From positions 106,368-170,367 of the forward strand of contig NZ_JAMFLX010000008.1 of NCBI RefSeq assembly GCF_023502345.1: a DNA stretch of 64,000 nucleotides, in the 5' to 3' direction. The notes beneath the pieces are model-generated. The model was not told where the DNA came from. It made no database searches and saw nothing but the letters and a program-made list of their open reading frames with translations. The position numbers and the translations under genes were made by a program. Each line of letters starts with the position of its first letter. Positions within the stretch are counted from its first letter, which is position 1. This stretch comes from Parendozoicomonas callyspongiae. Lineage in GTDB: Bacteria > Pseudomonadota > Gammaproteobacteria > Pseudomonadales > Endozoicomonadaceae. This document shows positions 39,242 through 49,991 of this stretch, one piece after another.

Positions 39242-39874
39242 TTATGCGAAACCTTTCAGAAGCTTTGAGACTTCGTTAAGTATTGGCTTTCTCTTGTGAG
39301 AGAAAACCAGGTGCCAGCGCCTTCCGCCAACCTGGCGCCAGAGAATGGCTGAGCGAATACCCGCCAGCAGAGTGGCCCTGATTTTATTGGCGCACCCGGC
39401 ATTCTGCAGATGACGAAGATCACCGGTGACCTGAACACGCGTTCTGAATGTGCTGATGGTATCCAGGTAAATATCTGCCAGGCTGGCAAAAATATTGTCG
39501 TGCAGAGTCTCGAAGTGTTGCAACTGGCTTTCAGTCCGATCAATGCGACGTCCAATGGACGACATCATTTCAGGATTGCCGCGCAGCTTGCGTTCAAGAT
39601 GGATCAAGGTGAGGGCATATCGCACTGTGTCGGAACGTACCGCATCTGGTTTGCGTTCCAGCACATCTCTCAGTAGCCTGAGACCCATGCTGACATTCAG
39701 CGGGGCACCATAGACATCAGCTACATCTTTCGGGCTGGTCATAAAAATACTATTAATACTTGTTTCCAGCTCTTCTGCCGGAGCCTGAGCTGTCTTGGCA
39801 ATCTTCTCTACCAGGCTTGCGGCTTGAAATAGTCCGGCAAGGGCAAGGGTCCGGTCGGAATCAGTATGGGTCAC
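39242..39874 (-). CDS. hflD: High frequency lysogenization protein HflD homologue
   Basis: 210 residues, all-helical. It starts with DRTLALAGLFQAASLVEKIA, the family N-terminus, and contains RKPDAVRSDTVRYALTLIHL, GRRIDRTESQL and AGIRSAILWRQVGGRRWHLV. In E. coli HflD is a membrane-associated protein that affects lambda lysogeny and tRNA modification-linked expression. It lies between mnmA (104 bp upstream) and purB (113 bp downstream). Confidence 0.93.
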   Translation of the reverse strand: MTHTDSDRTLALAGLFQAASLVEKIAKTAQAPAEELETSINSIFMTSPKDVADVYGAPLNVSMGLRLLRDVLERKPDAVRSDTVRYALTLIHLERKLRGNPEMMSSIGRRIDRTESQLQHFETLHDNIFASLADIYLDTISTFRTRVQVTGDLRHLQNAGCANKIRATLLAGIRSAILWRQVGGRRWHLVFSHKRKPILNEVSKLLKGFA

Positions 39875-39978
39875 AGCTTTTGATAATCCTGATTATTGGC
39901 TGTCGGTTTGCATCCTTATACCACGGAAGTGCCGAGAACTCCGTTGTCACAGTGATCCCGGCAATAACAAACACATGG

Positions 39979-41079
39979 TTATTTATGAGCATGCCTCTGT
40001 TCAATAACACCGCCACCCAGGCAGATATCACCGTTATAGAAAACCACAGACTGACCAAGTGTCACAGCCCGCTGTGGCTCATAAAAAACGACGAGGTAAC
40101 GGCCGTTGTTGTCTTTCTGCAGAGTGCATGGTTGATCGCTCTGGCGATAACGAACCTTGGCTGTCAGTTTGGCTGGCAGCTCCGGTTCTCCATTAATCCA
40201 GTAGATAGTATCAGCTGACAGTGCTTCCGAGAACAGCAGGGGATTGTTATTGCCCTGGCCTACGACCAGGACATTACGATCCAGGTCTTTTTCAAGCACG
40301 TACCATGGTTCTTCACTGGCATTTTTCATGCCTCCGATACCCAGGCCCTGGCGCTGGCCAATGGTGTGATACATCAAACCATTATGTTCGCCAATAACTT
40401 CACCCTGTTCCGTTTCAATCACGCCGGGCTTGGCAGGAATGTATTGCTTGAGAAAATCGCGGAAGCGACGTTCACCGATAAAGCAGATACCGGTGCTGTC
40501 TTTCTTGTTGTAGGTGATCAGTCCATGCTCTTCAGCCAGCGCGCGAACTTCACTCTTTTCAAACTCACCAACCGGGAACAGGGTCTTGGACAGCTGTTCT
40601 TCACCGACAGCATGCAGGAAATAACTCTGATCCTTATTATTATCCAGACCTTTGCGCATCAGGGTCTGGCCGGTGGAATCATCACGGCGCACGTAATGTC
40701 CGGTAGCAATCAGATCAGCACCAAGCTCCATGGCGTAATCCAGGAAAGCCTTGAACTTGATTTCACGGTTACAGAGGATATCGGGATTGGGGGTTCGCCC
40801 GGCTTTATATTCTTCCAGAAAATGCTCAAAAACATTATCCCAGTACTCGGCAGCAAAGTTGGCCTGGTGCAGATGAATACCCAGTTTGTCACAGATTTTC
40901 TGGGCATCAGCCAGATCTTCACGGGCTGTGCAGTATTCGGTTCCGTCGTCTTCCTCCCAGTTCTTCATAAACAGGCCTTCCACCTGATAACCCTGCTGCT
41001 GGAGCAGAAGGGCAGAAACAGAGGAGTCAACACCGCCGGACATACCGACAATGACGCGGATCTGGGAGTTATCGGTCAT
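39979..41079 (-). CDS. mnmA: tRNA-specific 2-thiouridylase MnmA
   Basis: 366 residues. It thiolates U34 of tRNA-Lys, -Glu and -Gln. The PP-loop [18 protein letters not shown] is near the start; the catalytic Cys pair lies in [14 protein letters not shown] (about residue 100) and [17 protein letters not shown] (about 200). C-terminal beta domains follow. First gene of mnmA-hflD-purB. Confidence 0.96.
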   Translation of the reverse strand: MTDNSQIRVIVGMSGGVDSSVSALLLQQQGYQVEGLFMKNWEEDDGTEYCTAREDLADAQKICDKLGIHLHQANFAAEYWDNVFEHFLEEYKAGRTPNPDILCNREIKFKAFLDYAMELGADLIATGHYVRRDDSTGQTLMRKGLDNNKDQSYFLHAVGEEQLSKTLFPVGEFEKSEVRALAEEHGLITYNKKDSTGICFIGERRFRDFLKQYIPAKPGVIETEQGEVIGEHNGLMYHTIGQRQGLGIGGMKNASEEPWYVLEKDLDRNVLVVGQGNNNPLLFSEALSADTIYWINGEPELPAKLTAKVRYRQSDQPCTLQKDNNGRYLVVFYEPQRAVTLGQSVVFYNGDICLGGGVIEQRHAHK

Positions 41080-41439
41080 AAATACTCAATTTAAGGCTTT
41101 CAGCGCTTTTCAGTCGAAAAATGGCCCTATTCTAAGCAACGGGGCAAATTCGTCCACAAGAACAAGCCAAGAGATAGGGGCGGGCGGAGCAGATTTCAAC
41201 TTTCATTTCATATGCTTAAATGTAGTTTTGTAACACGCTGCATTTATTCTTAGGTATTTATGCGGTATCTTTGTACGCCATTATACGGTTTGCGGACTGC
41301 TTACACCTATATTGGTGCATTTGCAGAATAGAAGTAAGTAGCCGGAATGTAGCAAAACTACAAAAAATACAGCGCAGGTCGGTTAGATGACAACACCTCT
41401 AAAACCGGCGACTCACATTCCACATAACGGAGTTGATAA
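41080..41439. other. mnmA-icd divergent intergenic region
   Basis: 360 bp without a credible gene. It is AT-rich and should hold promoters for both genes, but I see no consensus -35/-10 pair or operator that I can support. ACGGAG precedes the icd start. Confidence 0.4.
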
Positions 41440-42696
41440 ATGGGATACCAGAAGATCAAGGTACCTACCGATGGTGACAAAATCACCGTTAATTCAGACC
41501 TTTCCCTGAATGTTCCTAACCACCCAATCATCCCTTTTATCGAAGGTGACGGCATAGGTGTCGACGTTACCCCAGCCATGCTGAAAGTTGTTGATGCAGC
41601 AGTTGATAAAGCTTATGGTGCCAAGCGTTCCATAGTCTGGATGGAAGTTTATACCGGTGAGAAAGCGACCAAGGTATACGGTCCTGATGTCTGGATGCCT
41701 GAAGAAACTCTGGAAGCCCTGCAGGAATACAGTGTGGGCATCAAAGGTCCACTGACGACCCCAGTCGGTGGCGGTATTCGCTCATTGAATGTAGCCCTGC
41801 GTCAGGAGCTGGATCTGTATGCCTGCATTCGTCCGGTACGCTGGTTCAAGGGAGTACCAAGCCCGGTCACATGCCCTGAAAAAACTGACATGGTGATTTT
41901 CCGGGAAAACTCTGAAGATATTTATGCTGGCATTGAATGGCAGGCTGACAGTCCTGAGGCCCAGAAGCTGATCCACTTCCTGAAGGAAGAGATGGGAGTC
42001 ACTAAGATCCGCTTCGATGAAGGTTGCGGTATCGGTATCAAGCCAGTGTCCAAAGAGGGTACCCAGCGTCTGGTACGCAAAGCCATCCAGCATGCCATTG
42101 ATAATGATCTGCCTTCCGTCACTCTGGTGCACAAGGGCAATATCATGAAATACACTGAGGGTGCCTTTAAGGAGTGGGGCTATGAGCTGGCTCACGAACG
42201 CTTTGGAGCAGAACCTCTGGACGGTGGCCCCTGGCATACTCTGAAAAACCCCAAGACCGGAAATGATATTATTATCAAGGATGTGATTGCTGACGCCTTC
42301 CTGCAGCAGATTCTGATGCGTCCTGATGAATACTCAGTTATCGCAACTCTGAACCTGAATGGTGACTATATCTCCGATGCGCTCGCTGCAGAGGTTGGTG
42401 GAATTGGTATTGCCCCGGGCGCTAACATCGGTGGCAGCGTGGCGATCTTCGAGGCTACTCACGGGACTGCACCAAAGTATGCAGGCCAGGATAAGGTGAA
42501 CCCTGGTTCATTGATTCTTTCTGCCGAGATGATGCTGCGTCATATGGGCTGGACTGAAGCGGCTGATTTGATTTTGAAAGGTGTAGGCGGGGCGATTGAA
42601 GCGAAAACGGTCACTTATGACTTTGAGCGACTGATGCCCGACGCGACTCTGCTGAAGTGCTCTGAGTTTGCCGAAGCAATTGTCGACAATATGTAA
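41440..42696 (+). CDS. icd: Isocitrate dehydrogenase (NADP), homodimeric
   Basis: 418 residues, E. coli Icd type. It contains [20 protein letters not shown], the phosphorylation and substrate segment [16 protein letters not shown] (the Ser regulated by AceK in relatives), [20 protein letters not shown] and the NADP-site [18 protein letters not shown]. It competes with AceA for isocitrate, so this enzyme and the nearby glyoxylate genes define the TCA branch point. Confidence 0.96.
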   Translation: MGYQKIKVPTDGDKITVNSDLSLNVPNHPIIPFIEGDGIGVDVTPAMLKVVDAAVDKAYGAKRSIVWMEVYTGEKATKVYGPDVWMPEETLEALQEYSVGIKGPLTTPVGGGIRSLNVALRQELDLYACIRPVRWFKGVPSPVTCPEKTDMVIFRENSEDIYAGIEWQADSPEAQKLIHFLKEEMGVTKIRFDEGCGIGIKPVSKEGTQRLVRKAIQHAIDNDLPSVTLVHKGNIMKYTEGAFKEWGYELAHERFGAEPLDGGPWHTLKNPKTGNDIIIKDVIADAFLQQILMRPDEYSVIATLNLNGDYISDALAAEVGGIGIAPGANIGGSVAIFEATHGTAPKYAGQDKVNPGSLILSAEMMLRHMGWTEAADLILKGVGGAIEAKTVTYDFERLMPDATLLKCSEFAEAIVDNM

Positions 42697-42800
42697 ACCT
42701 TATTTAACGGCTCATCAGTCAGTGAATATTTTCTGACGCTGTTGATTAAAGAAAATCCACTGGTTGTATTCAATCAAGACCTCACAATTACCACATCAAA

Positions 42801-42829
42801 AAAAGGGAACAGTAATACCGTTCCCTTTA
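42801..42829. terminator. Terminator between icd and cspD
   Basis: Stem AAAGGGAAC / GTTCCCTTT with A-rich and T-rich flanks, between convergent genes. Confidence 0.88.
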
Positions 42830-42878
42830 TATTTCAGATTACCTACAGGAATTAAGCCGTAACGGCTGAATCCATTCG

Positions 42879-43172
42879 TCAGCTCTCTGTGAATTCTTCG
42901 GGTTGGGGGGAGGTTTCGCCAATTTCAGCGGTTTGGGCTTCGGAGGATTCAACACCATCAGAGGAGAGGATTCCGATATTAATGGCGTGCAGTCCTTTTG
43001 GGCCCTGGATAATGTCGTAGCTAACCAGTTGTCCAGCCTTTAAGGTTTTATACCCTTCCATATTGATGGAAGAGTAATGAACGAACAGGTCTTCGCCATT
43101 ATCCTCGTTACCGGGAAGGATAAATCCATATCCTTTGGCGTTATTGAACCATTTTACTTTTCCTGTAGGCAT
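42879..43172 (-). CDS. cspD: Cold-shock domain protein (CspD-like)
   Basis: 97 residues. The cold-shock domain starts PTGKVKWFNNAKGYGFI with RNP1 (KGYGFI) and RNP2 (DLFVHYSSI), followed by an acidic tail of about 30 residues ending EEFTES. A longer frame goes up to 43289, but the ATG at 43172 follows GAGGGATATAAG. It diverges from clpS, an arrangement common in Pseudomonas and relatives; CspD is a single-stranded DNA/RNA-binding protein linked to stationary phase. Confidence 0.92.
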   Translation of the reverse strand: MPTGKVKWFNNAKGYGFILPGNEDNGEDLFVHYSSINMEGYKTLKAGQLVSYDIIQGPKGLHAINIGILSSDGVESSEAQTAEIGETSPQPEEFTES

Positions 43173-43357
43173 CTTATATCCCTCTTTGTACTCCTGATGC
43201 TTTCTTTTTATTAGTGTTATTATTCTTTGAACCCCATCTCCATGGGACAGAACTAGTTTTAGGTATGTAACAACGAGTGTCAAGCACATGTCAAGTGTCT
43301 AATAAGGACACGCATAGTAAACTAAGAGAGTGTGACAATACGTTGACAGAATTCCAG

Positions 43358-43717
43358 ATGAGTAGCTTTGATTGGATTCGACTATCCTTGGATAAGGATC
43401 ATCAAACTGAGAGTGATGATGGTGATGCTGCAGTTGCGACAGCAAAACCAAAACTGCAGCCACCACCGATGTATAAAGTCATTCTCATTAATGATGACTA
43501 CACCCCTATGGATTTCGTTGTCGAGATTCTTGAGCAGTTTTTCAGGATGTCCAGGGAAAGGGCGACACAGGTAATGCTGAGAGTGCATACTGAGGGTTCA
43601 GCAGTCTGCGGAATCTACACGCGGGATATTGCAGAAACGCGTGCAGAGCAGGTTAACCAGTATGCCAGGGAACATCAGCATCCCCTGATGTGCAAGACGC
43701 AAAAAGACAACAGTTGA
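43358..43717 (+). CDS. clpS: ATP-dependent Clp protease adaptor ClpS
   Basis: 119 residues. It delivers N-degron substrates to ClpA. Core: [20 protein letters not shown] with the hydrophobic-residue pocket, [20 protein letters not shown], and the C-terminal [17 protein letters not shown]. The N-terminal extension is flexible and acidic. The ATG at 43358 is chosen by family length; upstream in-frame starts lack a ribosome binding site. It is 24 bp before clpA. Confidence 0.95.
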   Translation: MSSFDWIRLSLDKDHQTESDDGDAAVATAKPKLQPPPMYKVILINDDYTPMDFVVEILEQFFRMSRERATQVMLRVHTEGSAVCGIYTRDIAETRAEQVNQYAREHQHPLMCKTQKDNS

Positions 43718-43741
43718 CGACGGCTCCACCGGGTTACGCTA

Positions 43742-46030
43742 ATGCTAAATAAAGATCTTGAACAGACTCTGAATACTGCTTTCCGGGAAGCACGAAGCAA
43801 GCGCCATGAGTTTATGACAGTGGAACACCTGCTGTTGGCTCTGCTTGATAATGCCTCAGCCGCTGATGTTCTGGAGGCCTGTGGCGCTGATATTCAGCAG
43901 CTTCGTGAAGAACTCACCAAATTTATAGATTCAACAACCCCGCTGATACCTGCAGGTGATGATGAGCGGGAAACTCAACCAACCCTTGGCTTTCAGCGTG
44001 TTTTGCAGAGAGCCGTTTTCCATGTACAGAGCTCCGGCAAGAAAGAAGTCAGCGGAGCCAATGTCCTCGTTGCCATTTTCAGTGAACAGGAAAGCCAGGC
44101 GGTGTATTTCCTGAAGCAGCAGGAAGTGGCCCGTATCGATGTGGTGAATTACATCGCTCACGGCATCGCCAAGATTCCTGGGCACCAGGGCGCTGAAACA
44201 ATCGGCCAGGAAATGGTTGAGGAAACCGCAGACGGAGAGCCGGGCGGTACACGTCCTCTGGATGCTTATACATGCAACCTGAACGAGCAGGCACGTTTGG
44301 GCAAGATAGACCCTCTGGTTGGCCGTGATGGCGAAGTAGAGCGGGTATCACAGATCCTGACACGCCGCCGTAAGAACAACCCACTGCTGGTTGGTGAAGC
44401 GGGTGTGGGTAAGACCGCGATTGCCGAAGGTCTGGCCAAACGTATTGTTGATGGCGAAGTCCCTGAGATCCTCAAGGACGCCATCGTTTATGCTCTTGAT
44501 CTTGGTGCACTGCTGGCAGGTACCAAATACCGTGGTGACTTTGAGAAGCGCTTTAAGCAGCTTCTGTCCGAGCTTCGCCGCAAGGAAGGAGCCATTCTGT
44601 TTATTGATGAGATCCATACAATTATCGGAGCGGGTGCAGCCTCCGGTGGCGTTATGGATGCATCAAACCTGCTGAAGCCGCTGCTGACGTCTGGTGAGCT
44701 GCGCTGTATCGGTTCCACAACATTCCAGGAATTCCGTGGCATCTTTGAGAAGGACAGAGCTCTTGCACGTCGCTTCCAGAAGGTGGATGTGACGGAGCCG
44801 GATGTTGATGACACCTTCCAGATTCTTCTTGGGCTCAAGCCCAAGTTCGAAGAGCATCATGATATCGCCTACGAGAAAGATGCTTTACGTGCCGCTGCGG
44901 AACTGGCTGACCGTTACATCAATGACCGCCATATGCCGGACAAGGCAATTGATGTCATCGATGAAGCCGGTGCCTATCAGCGTTTGCAGGAAAAGGAAGA
45001 TCGCAAGAAGTCCATAGAAGTCTCTGATATTGAAGCGATTGTTTCCAAAATGGCGCGTATTCCACCCAAGTCTGTTTCTGCTTCAGATAAAGATCTGCTG
45101 GAAAAACTGCCGCGCAATTTGAAGATGACTATCTTCGGGCAGGATGAAGCGGTTGGAGCTCTAGCTACCAATATTCGTCTGTCGCGTGCAGGTTTGAAGC
45201 CAGCAGAAAAACCGGTTGGCTGCTTCCTGTTTGCCGGACCAACAGGGGTTGGTAAAACCGAAGTCTGTAAACAGCTGGCCAAATCTCTCGGGATTGAACT
45301 GGTGCGCTTCGACATGTCTGAGTATATGGAGCGTCATACTGTTTCCCGCCTGATTGGTGCACCTCCTGGTTATGTTGGCTTTGACCAGGGTGGACTGCTT
45401 ACGGAAGCGATTAACAAGACACCTCACTGTGTTCTTCTTCTGGATGAGATTGAGAAAGGGCACCCTGATGTGTTCAATCTGCTGCTGCAGGTGATGGACC
45501 ACGGCACTTTGACCGATAACAACGGCCGTAAGGCGGACTTCCGTAACGTTATCCTGATCATGACTACCAATGCCGGTGCTGAGACCATTAACCGGGCATC
45601 CATTGGTTTTACCGAGCAGGATCACACCACCGATGGCATGGAAGCGATCAAGAAGACCTTTACGCCGGAGTTCCGCAACCGTCTGGACTCAGTGATTCAG
45701 TTTAATGCTTTGTCACCGCAGGTTATTGCCAGCGTGGTAGACAAGCAGCTGACTGAACTGCAGGCCCAGCTGGATGAGCGTAAGGTGCAGATTGAAGTGA
45801 ACAAGGCGGCTCGGGAATGGCTGGCTGACAAGGGCTATGACAAGCTGATGGGAGCTCGACCCATGGCGCGTCTGGTTCAGGAGAAGATCAAGAAGAGCCT
45901 CGCAGAAGATATTCTGTTCGGTAAACTGATCAATGGTGGTTTGGTCAAGATTGGTGTGAAGGCTGGGGAACTGTCCTTCAAGATTGAGCCTGCCAAAGAC
46001 AAAGCTCCTGCTTCAGATGTAGCTCAGTAA
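43742..46030 (+). CDS. clpA: ATP-dependent Clp protease ATP-binding subunit ClpA
   Basis: 762 residues. The N-terminal Clp_N repeat domain (about 1-150) is followed by AAA+ module 1 with Walker [10 protein letters not shown] and Walker [12 protein letters not shown]+ module 2 with [10 protein letters not shown] and [16 protein letters not shown], and a C-terminal sensor-2/D2-small domain. It unfolds substrates for ClpP (not in this window) and works with ClpS, Aat and Bpt encoded here. Confidence 0.97.
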   Translation: MLNKDLEQTLNTAFREARSKRHEFMTVEHLLLALLDNASAADVLEACGADIQQLREELTKFIDSTTPLIPAGDDERETQPTLGFQRVLQRAVFHVQSSGKKEVSGANVLVAIFSEQESQAVYFLKQQEVARIDVVNYIAHGIAKIPGHQGAETIGQEMVEETADGEPGGTRPLDAYTCNLNEQARLGKIDPLVGRDGEVERVSQILTRRRKNNPLLVGEAGVGKTAIAEGLAKRIVDGEVPEILKDAIVYALDLGALLAGTKYRGDFEKRFKQLLSELRRKEGAILFIDEIHTIIGAGAASGGVMDASNLLKPLLTSGELRCIGSTTFQEFRGIFEKDRALARRFQKVDVTEPDVDDTFQILLGLKPKFEEHHDIAYEKDALRAAAELADRYINDRHMPDKAIDVIDEAGAYQRLQEKEDRKKSIEVSDIEAIVSKMARIPPKSVSASDKDLLEKLPRNLKMTIFGQDEAVGALATNIRLSRAGLKPAEKPVGCFLFAGPTGVGKTEVCKQLAKSLGIELVRFDMSEYMERHTVSRLIGAPPGYVGFDQGGLLTEAINKTPHCVLLLDEIEKGHPDVFNLLLQVMDHGTLTDNNGRKADFRNVILIMTTNAGAETINRASIGFTEQDHTTDGMEAIKKTFTPEFRNRLDSVIQFNALSPQVIASVVDKQLTELQAQLDERKVQIEVNKAAREWLADKGYDKLMGARPMARLVQEKIKKSLAEDILFGKLINGGLVKIGVKAGELSFKIEPAKDKAPASDVAQ

Positions 46031-46050
46031 ATCTGTATCTTGTCGAAAAT

Positions 46051-46078
46051 AAAAGGCCCCTGAAGCGAGGGGCCTTTT
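46051..46078. terminator. Terminator after clpA
   Basis: Stem AAAAGGCCCCT / AGGGGCCTTTT with a 6-base loop, between convergent clpA and infA. Confidence 0.92.
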
Positions 46079-46160
46079 ATTATCTCAAAAAAGATAATTT
46101 TTCACGCACAAAACACCCGTAGATCAGATGATCTGCAGGTTCGATGTTTTGGGCGGAATC

Positions 46161-46379
46161 TTAACGGGCGCGGTAAACAATACGACCCTTGTTCAGGTCG
46201 TAAGGAGTCATTTCAACACGAACCTTGTCGCCAGTCAGAATGCGGATGTAGTTCTTACGCATCTTACCGGAGATATGTGCAGTTACAACGTGGCCGTTTT
46301 CCAGCTCAACGCGGAACATAGTGTTGGGGAGGGTATCTACCACAACACCTTCCATTTCAATGGAATCTTCTTTCGCCAT
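46161..46379 (-). CDS. infA: Translation initiation factor IF-1
   Basis: 72 residues, S1/OB-fold. [20 protein letters not shown], then [20 protein letters not shown] and the C-terminal [20 protein letters not shown] are essentially the textbook IF-1 sequence. It lies between clpA and the bpt-aat pair, as in many gammaproteobacteria. Confidence 0.98.
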   Translation of the reverse strand: MAKEDSIEMEGVVVDTLPNTMFRVELENGHVVTAHISGKMRKNYIRILTGDKVRVEMTPYDLNKGRIVYRAR

Positions 46380-46500
46380 TCGGCTCCTACCTCATGTATG
46401 TAGAAATCATTTTTGCAGCCACTTAACAATTTGATGAGGCTACATTAAAAAATTCGGCGTGCATAATGCCCGAAATCCGCAACTTTCGCAAAGGAACAGG

Positions 46501-47223
46501 TCAATTGGAGTTAACTTTCCAGGTTCCAGTGTCGTGGTCCAAGTGCTCCAGGGGGCCAAAGTTTGATTTATAACTCATCTTACGACAGCCCTCGATCAGA
46601 TACCCCAAATAAAGATAATCAAGCCCCGCTTCACGGGCTGCCAGAATCTGCCTGAGCACAAAGTAGACACCCAGACTCCTCTTACCACTATAAGGGCAAA
46701 AAAAAGAGTATACAGAGGCAAGGCCCTTGGAAAAGTGGTCAGTTACGGCTATACCAAGCAGTTTTTTCCCGTCATAAAACTTCCAGAAACTGGAATAACC
46801 GGTATCTATACAGAGAAACTCCTTCAGTTGCCTTGCCGAAGGTGGATACATATCACCATCGCTGTGCCGGTGATTTATGTACTGTCGATACAGTCGGTAG
46901 ACCTCAAGGCTGAGCTCTGGTCTTGCCACTTCAATTCTTAGATCCTGATTTCTGTTGAGAACTTTGCGCTGGGTCCGGTTAGGCTTGAAATCCTTCACTT
47001 TCACTCGAACGGATACACAGGACGAACAGCCGGGGCAGCTTGGTGTGTAGATATGGTCACCACTGCGACGAAAACCCAGCTCAGCCAGATGCTCAACAGC
47101 CTCCATGGGAAGGAGCAAATTGGGATCAATAAACTGGGTCACCGCGATCCGCCCCGGAAGATAGCTGCACGGGTGCTCACCGGTCTGATAAATATTTATT
47201 CGCTGGCTCTGTTGCCCATCCAT
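46501..47223 (-). CDS. bpt: Aspartate/glutamate leucyltransferase (Bpt)
   Basis: 240 residues. It adds Leu to N-terminal Asp or Glu, making a ClpS-recognised N-degron. The N-terminal Cys-rich motif YTPSCPGCSSCVSVRVKVKD and the C-terminal acyltransferase segment LDYLYLGYLIEGCRKMSYKS are diagnostic of the ATE/Bpt family. Its start overlaps the end of aat by 28 bp, so the two are coupled. Confidence 0.95.
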   Translation of the reverse strand: MDGQQSQRINIYQTGEHPCSYLPGRIAVTQFIDPNLLLPMEAVEHLAELGFRRSGDHIYTPSCPGCSSCVSVRVKVKDFKPNRTQRKVLNRNQDLRIEVARPELSLEVYRLYRQYINHRHSDGDMYPPSARQLKEFLCIDTGYSSFWKFYDGKKLLGIAVTDHFSKGLASVYSFFCPYSGKRSLGVYFVLRQILAAREAGLDYLYLGYLIEGCRKMSYKSNFGPLEHLDHDTGTWKVNSN

Positions 47224-47909
47224 GAGCTTGTCTCTTGGGAAATCACTAGGGAAACTGGACTATTATCGACCAGCTCATTCACTCTTGCCAGAAACACATG
47301 GCGGGACATCAGTTTGGCCCCCAGGCTTTCCAGGTGAGGGGTATGCTGCTGACAGTCAATCAGTTCGAACAGTCCTGAAGAAACCAGACCAGTCAAAGCC
47401 AGTTTGGAAGCATTACTGGTCAGACTGAACATTGATTCTCCAAAAAACACCTTGCCCAAGGCGATGCCATAAAGACCACCAACCAGCTGACTCTGGTTCC
47501 AAACCTCCACTGAGTGGGCATAACCCTTTTGATGAAGATCGCAGTAAGCCTGCTGCATTTCATCAGTAATCCATGTGCCTTCCTGTCCCGCCCGGGCAAT
47601 GCTGGCACAGGCTGAAATCACTTCAGGAAACGCTGAGTTGGAGGTAACCCTGAGTTTTGTGGTTTTCACAAAACGTTTCATGCTTCTGGAAAGATGGAAA
47701 ATCTCAGGAGTCAGGACCATACGAGGATCTGGCGACCACCAGAGGATAGGCTGCCCCTCGCTGTACCAGGGAAAAATTCCCTGACGGTAGGCGGCCACCA
47801 GTGTTTCAATATTCAGATTACCCCCGGCACAGAGCAGGCCATCAGGCTCTACCAGAGCCAGCTCTGTGGGAGGGAAAATCGGGTTTTGCTCATCAATCCA
47901 TGGAATCAT
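47196..47909 (-). CDS. aat: Leucyl/phenylalanyl-tRNA-protein transferase
   Basis: 237 residues. It transfers Leu or Phe to N-terminal Lys or Arg of substrates for ClpS-ClpAP. It contains FPPTELALVEPDGLLCAGGN, the strongly conserved YRQGIFPWYSEGQPILWWSP and GGLYGIALGKVFFGESMFSL. It is coupled to bpt. With clpSA nearby this gives the full Leu/N-degron route. Confidence 0.96.
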   Translation of the reverse strand: MIPWIDEQNPIFPPTELALVEPDGLLCAGGNLNIETLVAAYRQGIFPWYSEGQPILWWSPDPRMVLTPEIFHLSRSMKRFVKTTKLRVTSNSAFPEVISACASIARAGQEGTWITDEMQQAYCDLHQKGYAHSVEVWNQSQLVGGLYGIALGKVFFGESMFSLTSNASKLALTGLVSSGLFELIDCQQHTPHLESLGAKLMSRHVFLARVNELVDNSPVSLVISQETSSWMGNRASE

Positions 47910-47978
47910 AAACAGACGGAACTGTAGTCTTTAAACCTGCCAATGATGCACTCAACCATCCACTATGGAACGGAACCT

Positions 47979-49928
47979 TCAGGCTGTTTCCAGTTGGGGT
48001 AGATGGCGGAAAAAATCCAGGGATTCCGGATTTGCCAGTGCATCAGTATTGTTAACTGTTTCACCATGAATAAGAGCACGAATTGCCAGCTCTGTCAGCT
48101 TGCCACTTACCGTACGGGGAAGATCCGGTGCCTGGATAATCAAAGAGGGCACATGCCTCGGCGTGGTATTGCTGCGAATGGTTTTCTTGATATGGGCAAC
48201 CAGACGATCATCAAGTTTCAGGTTATCTCTTAGTCTGACAAACAGAATAACCCGTTCGTCCTCAGCCGTTTTCTGGCCAACTGCAAGGCTTTCCAGAACC
48301 TCATCCACTTTTTCGACCTGACGATAGATCTCTGCTGTCCCGATACGAACTCCGCCGGGGTTCAATACCGCATCGGACCGACCATGAATAACCACGCCAT
48401 CCTCTGATGTCAGCTCACCATAATCACCATGTGCCCATATGGTTTCAAAGCGGGAAAAATAAGCTTTGCGGTATTTTTCCCGTTTGGGATCATTCCAGAA
48501 CATGACCGGACGACTCGGGAAGCTTTTCCGGCATACCAGTTCGCCACGTTCTTCTGTGACAGGTTCACCTCGGTCATCAACAAATGCGACATCCATTCCA
48601 AGGCCACGACACTGCAGCTGGCCTGGATAGACCGGGCGCAAAGGGTTGCCCAAGGCAAAACAGGAAATAATATCGGTACCACCCGAAATGGATGACAGCA
48701 TCAGATCACTGCCAATCTTGCTGTAAACGAACTCAAACCCTTCATGGGGCAGGGGAGAGCCTGTCGACAGCACTGCTTTCAGCTTCGATAGATTGCAATT
48801 CTCACCAGGTTCATAACCGGATTTCTGCAGAGCGGTCAGGTAGCGGGCGCTGGTGCCAAAAACAGTCACACCCTCACGCTCGGCCATTTCCCAAAGTACT
48901 CTGGGACCAGGATAGAACGGTGAACCATCATAGAGAACAAGAGTTGCCCCCGTTAGCAGACCGGAAGCCAGCCAGTTCCACATCATCCAGCCACAGGTGG
49001 TGAAATAGAAAAAGACATCTTCTGGCCCGAGGTCTGTATGCAGTTTCAGCTCTTTGGAGTGCTGCAGCAATGTACCACCGTGACCATGAACAATGCATTT
49101 CGGCACACCGGTTGTGCCTGAGGAATAGAGGATGGCCAGTGGATGATTAAAAGGAAGGGCTACACATTTCAGCTCAGTATTATCAGACAGGAAGTCTTTA
49201 TACAGAACGGCGTTGCTAATCGATGAAATATCCGGGTTATGCCCAAAGAAAGGAACGACGACCACTTGCTCAATAGAAGAAATCTGATGGGTAATTTCAT
49301 CAATACGCTGACGGCAGTCGATGATTTTGCCATTGTAGTGATAGCCATCAGCGGCAATCAGAATTCGGGGCTCTATCTGCCCAAAACGATCCAGAACACC
49401 CTGACTGCCAAAGTCCGGTGAACAGGATGACCAGATGGCACCGATACTGGCGCTGGCCAGCATCATTAAGATGGTCTCGGGCATATTGGGCATAAACCCG
49501 GCAATACGATCGCCCTGTTTGATTCCAGCATCAGTCAGGGCATTGGCTGCTCTCGCTACCGTGTTGCGAAGCTCGTTCCGACTTAGTTCCCTGCGATCGC
49601 CATTCTCACAGCAGAAGACAATGGCGGCTTTATCTCCTGTGTGACGCAGTATCTGTTCGGCATAGTTGACTGTTGCACCGGGAAACCATCTGGTAGCGAA
49701 CATACCTTCGGACTCATCAACAACTGTGCTGTAGCTACCCAGCGAAATATCCATGTACTTAGCCAGGAATGGCCAGAACTCTTCTCTGGACTGACAGCTC
49801 CACTCGTACAGTTCATCATAACTGTTGAATGAAAAGCCAAAATGTTGGTTAACAGCCTGCATAAATTCCCACAGGTGCGACGACTTCACCTGCTCTTGTG
49901 CAGGTGACCACAGTGGTTTTATCGACAT
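47979..49928 (-). CDS. aacS: Acetoacetyl-CoA synthetase (acetoacetate-CoA ligase)
   Basis: 649 residues, acyl-adenylate superfamily. The N-terminal ACS-type start PLWSPAQEQVKSSHLWEFMQ is followed by the ATP motif AILYSSGTTGVPKCIVHGHG, GGTDIISCFALGNP and the C-terminal HGRSDAVLNPGGVRIGTAEI hinge. PRTVSGKLTE carries the catalytic Lys. It activates acetoacetate released by LiuE to acetoacetyl-CoA. Lying 63 bp after liuE on the same strand, it is very likely in the operon. Confidence 0.93.
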   Translation of the reverse strand: MSIKPLWSPAQEQVKSSHLWEFMQAVNQHFGFSFNSYDELYEWSCQSREEFWPFLAKYMDISLGSYSTVVDESEGMFATRWFPGATVNYAEQILRHTGDKAAIVFCCENGDRRELSRNELRNTVARAANALTDAGIKQGDRIAGFMPNMPETILMMLASASIGAIWSSCSPDFGSQGVLDRFGQIEPRILIAADGYHYNGKIIDCRQRIDEITHQISSIEQVVVVPFFGHNPDISSISNAVLYKDFLSDNTELKCVALPFNHPLAILYSSGTTGVPKCIVHGHGGTLLQHSKELKLHTDLGPEDVFFYFTTCGWMMWNWLASGLLTGATLVLYDGSPFYPGPRVLWEMAEREGVTVFGTSARYLTALQKSGYEPGENCNLSKLKAVLSTGSPLPHEGFEFVYSKIGSDLMLSSISGGTDIISCFALGNPLRPVYPGQLQCRGLGMDVAFVDDRGEPVTEERGELVCRKSFPSRPVMFWNDPKREKYRKAYFSRFETIWAHGDYGELTSEDGVVIHGRSDAVLNPGGVRIGTAEIYRQVEKVDEVLESLAVGQKTAEDERVILFVRLRDNLKLDDRLVAHIKKTIRSNTTPRHVPSLIIQAPDLPRTVSGKLTELAIRALIHGETVNNTDALANPESLDFFRHLPQLETA

Positions 49929-49991
49929 AGCAAACTCTTTGGTATTTCTTATTTTATCAATAAGTTATTGAAAACTATTAATGTCGTATAT

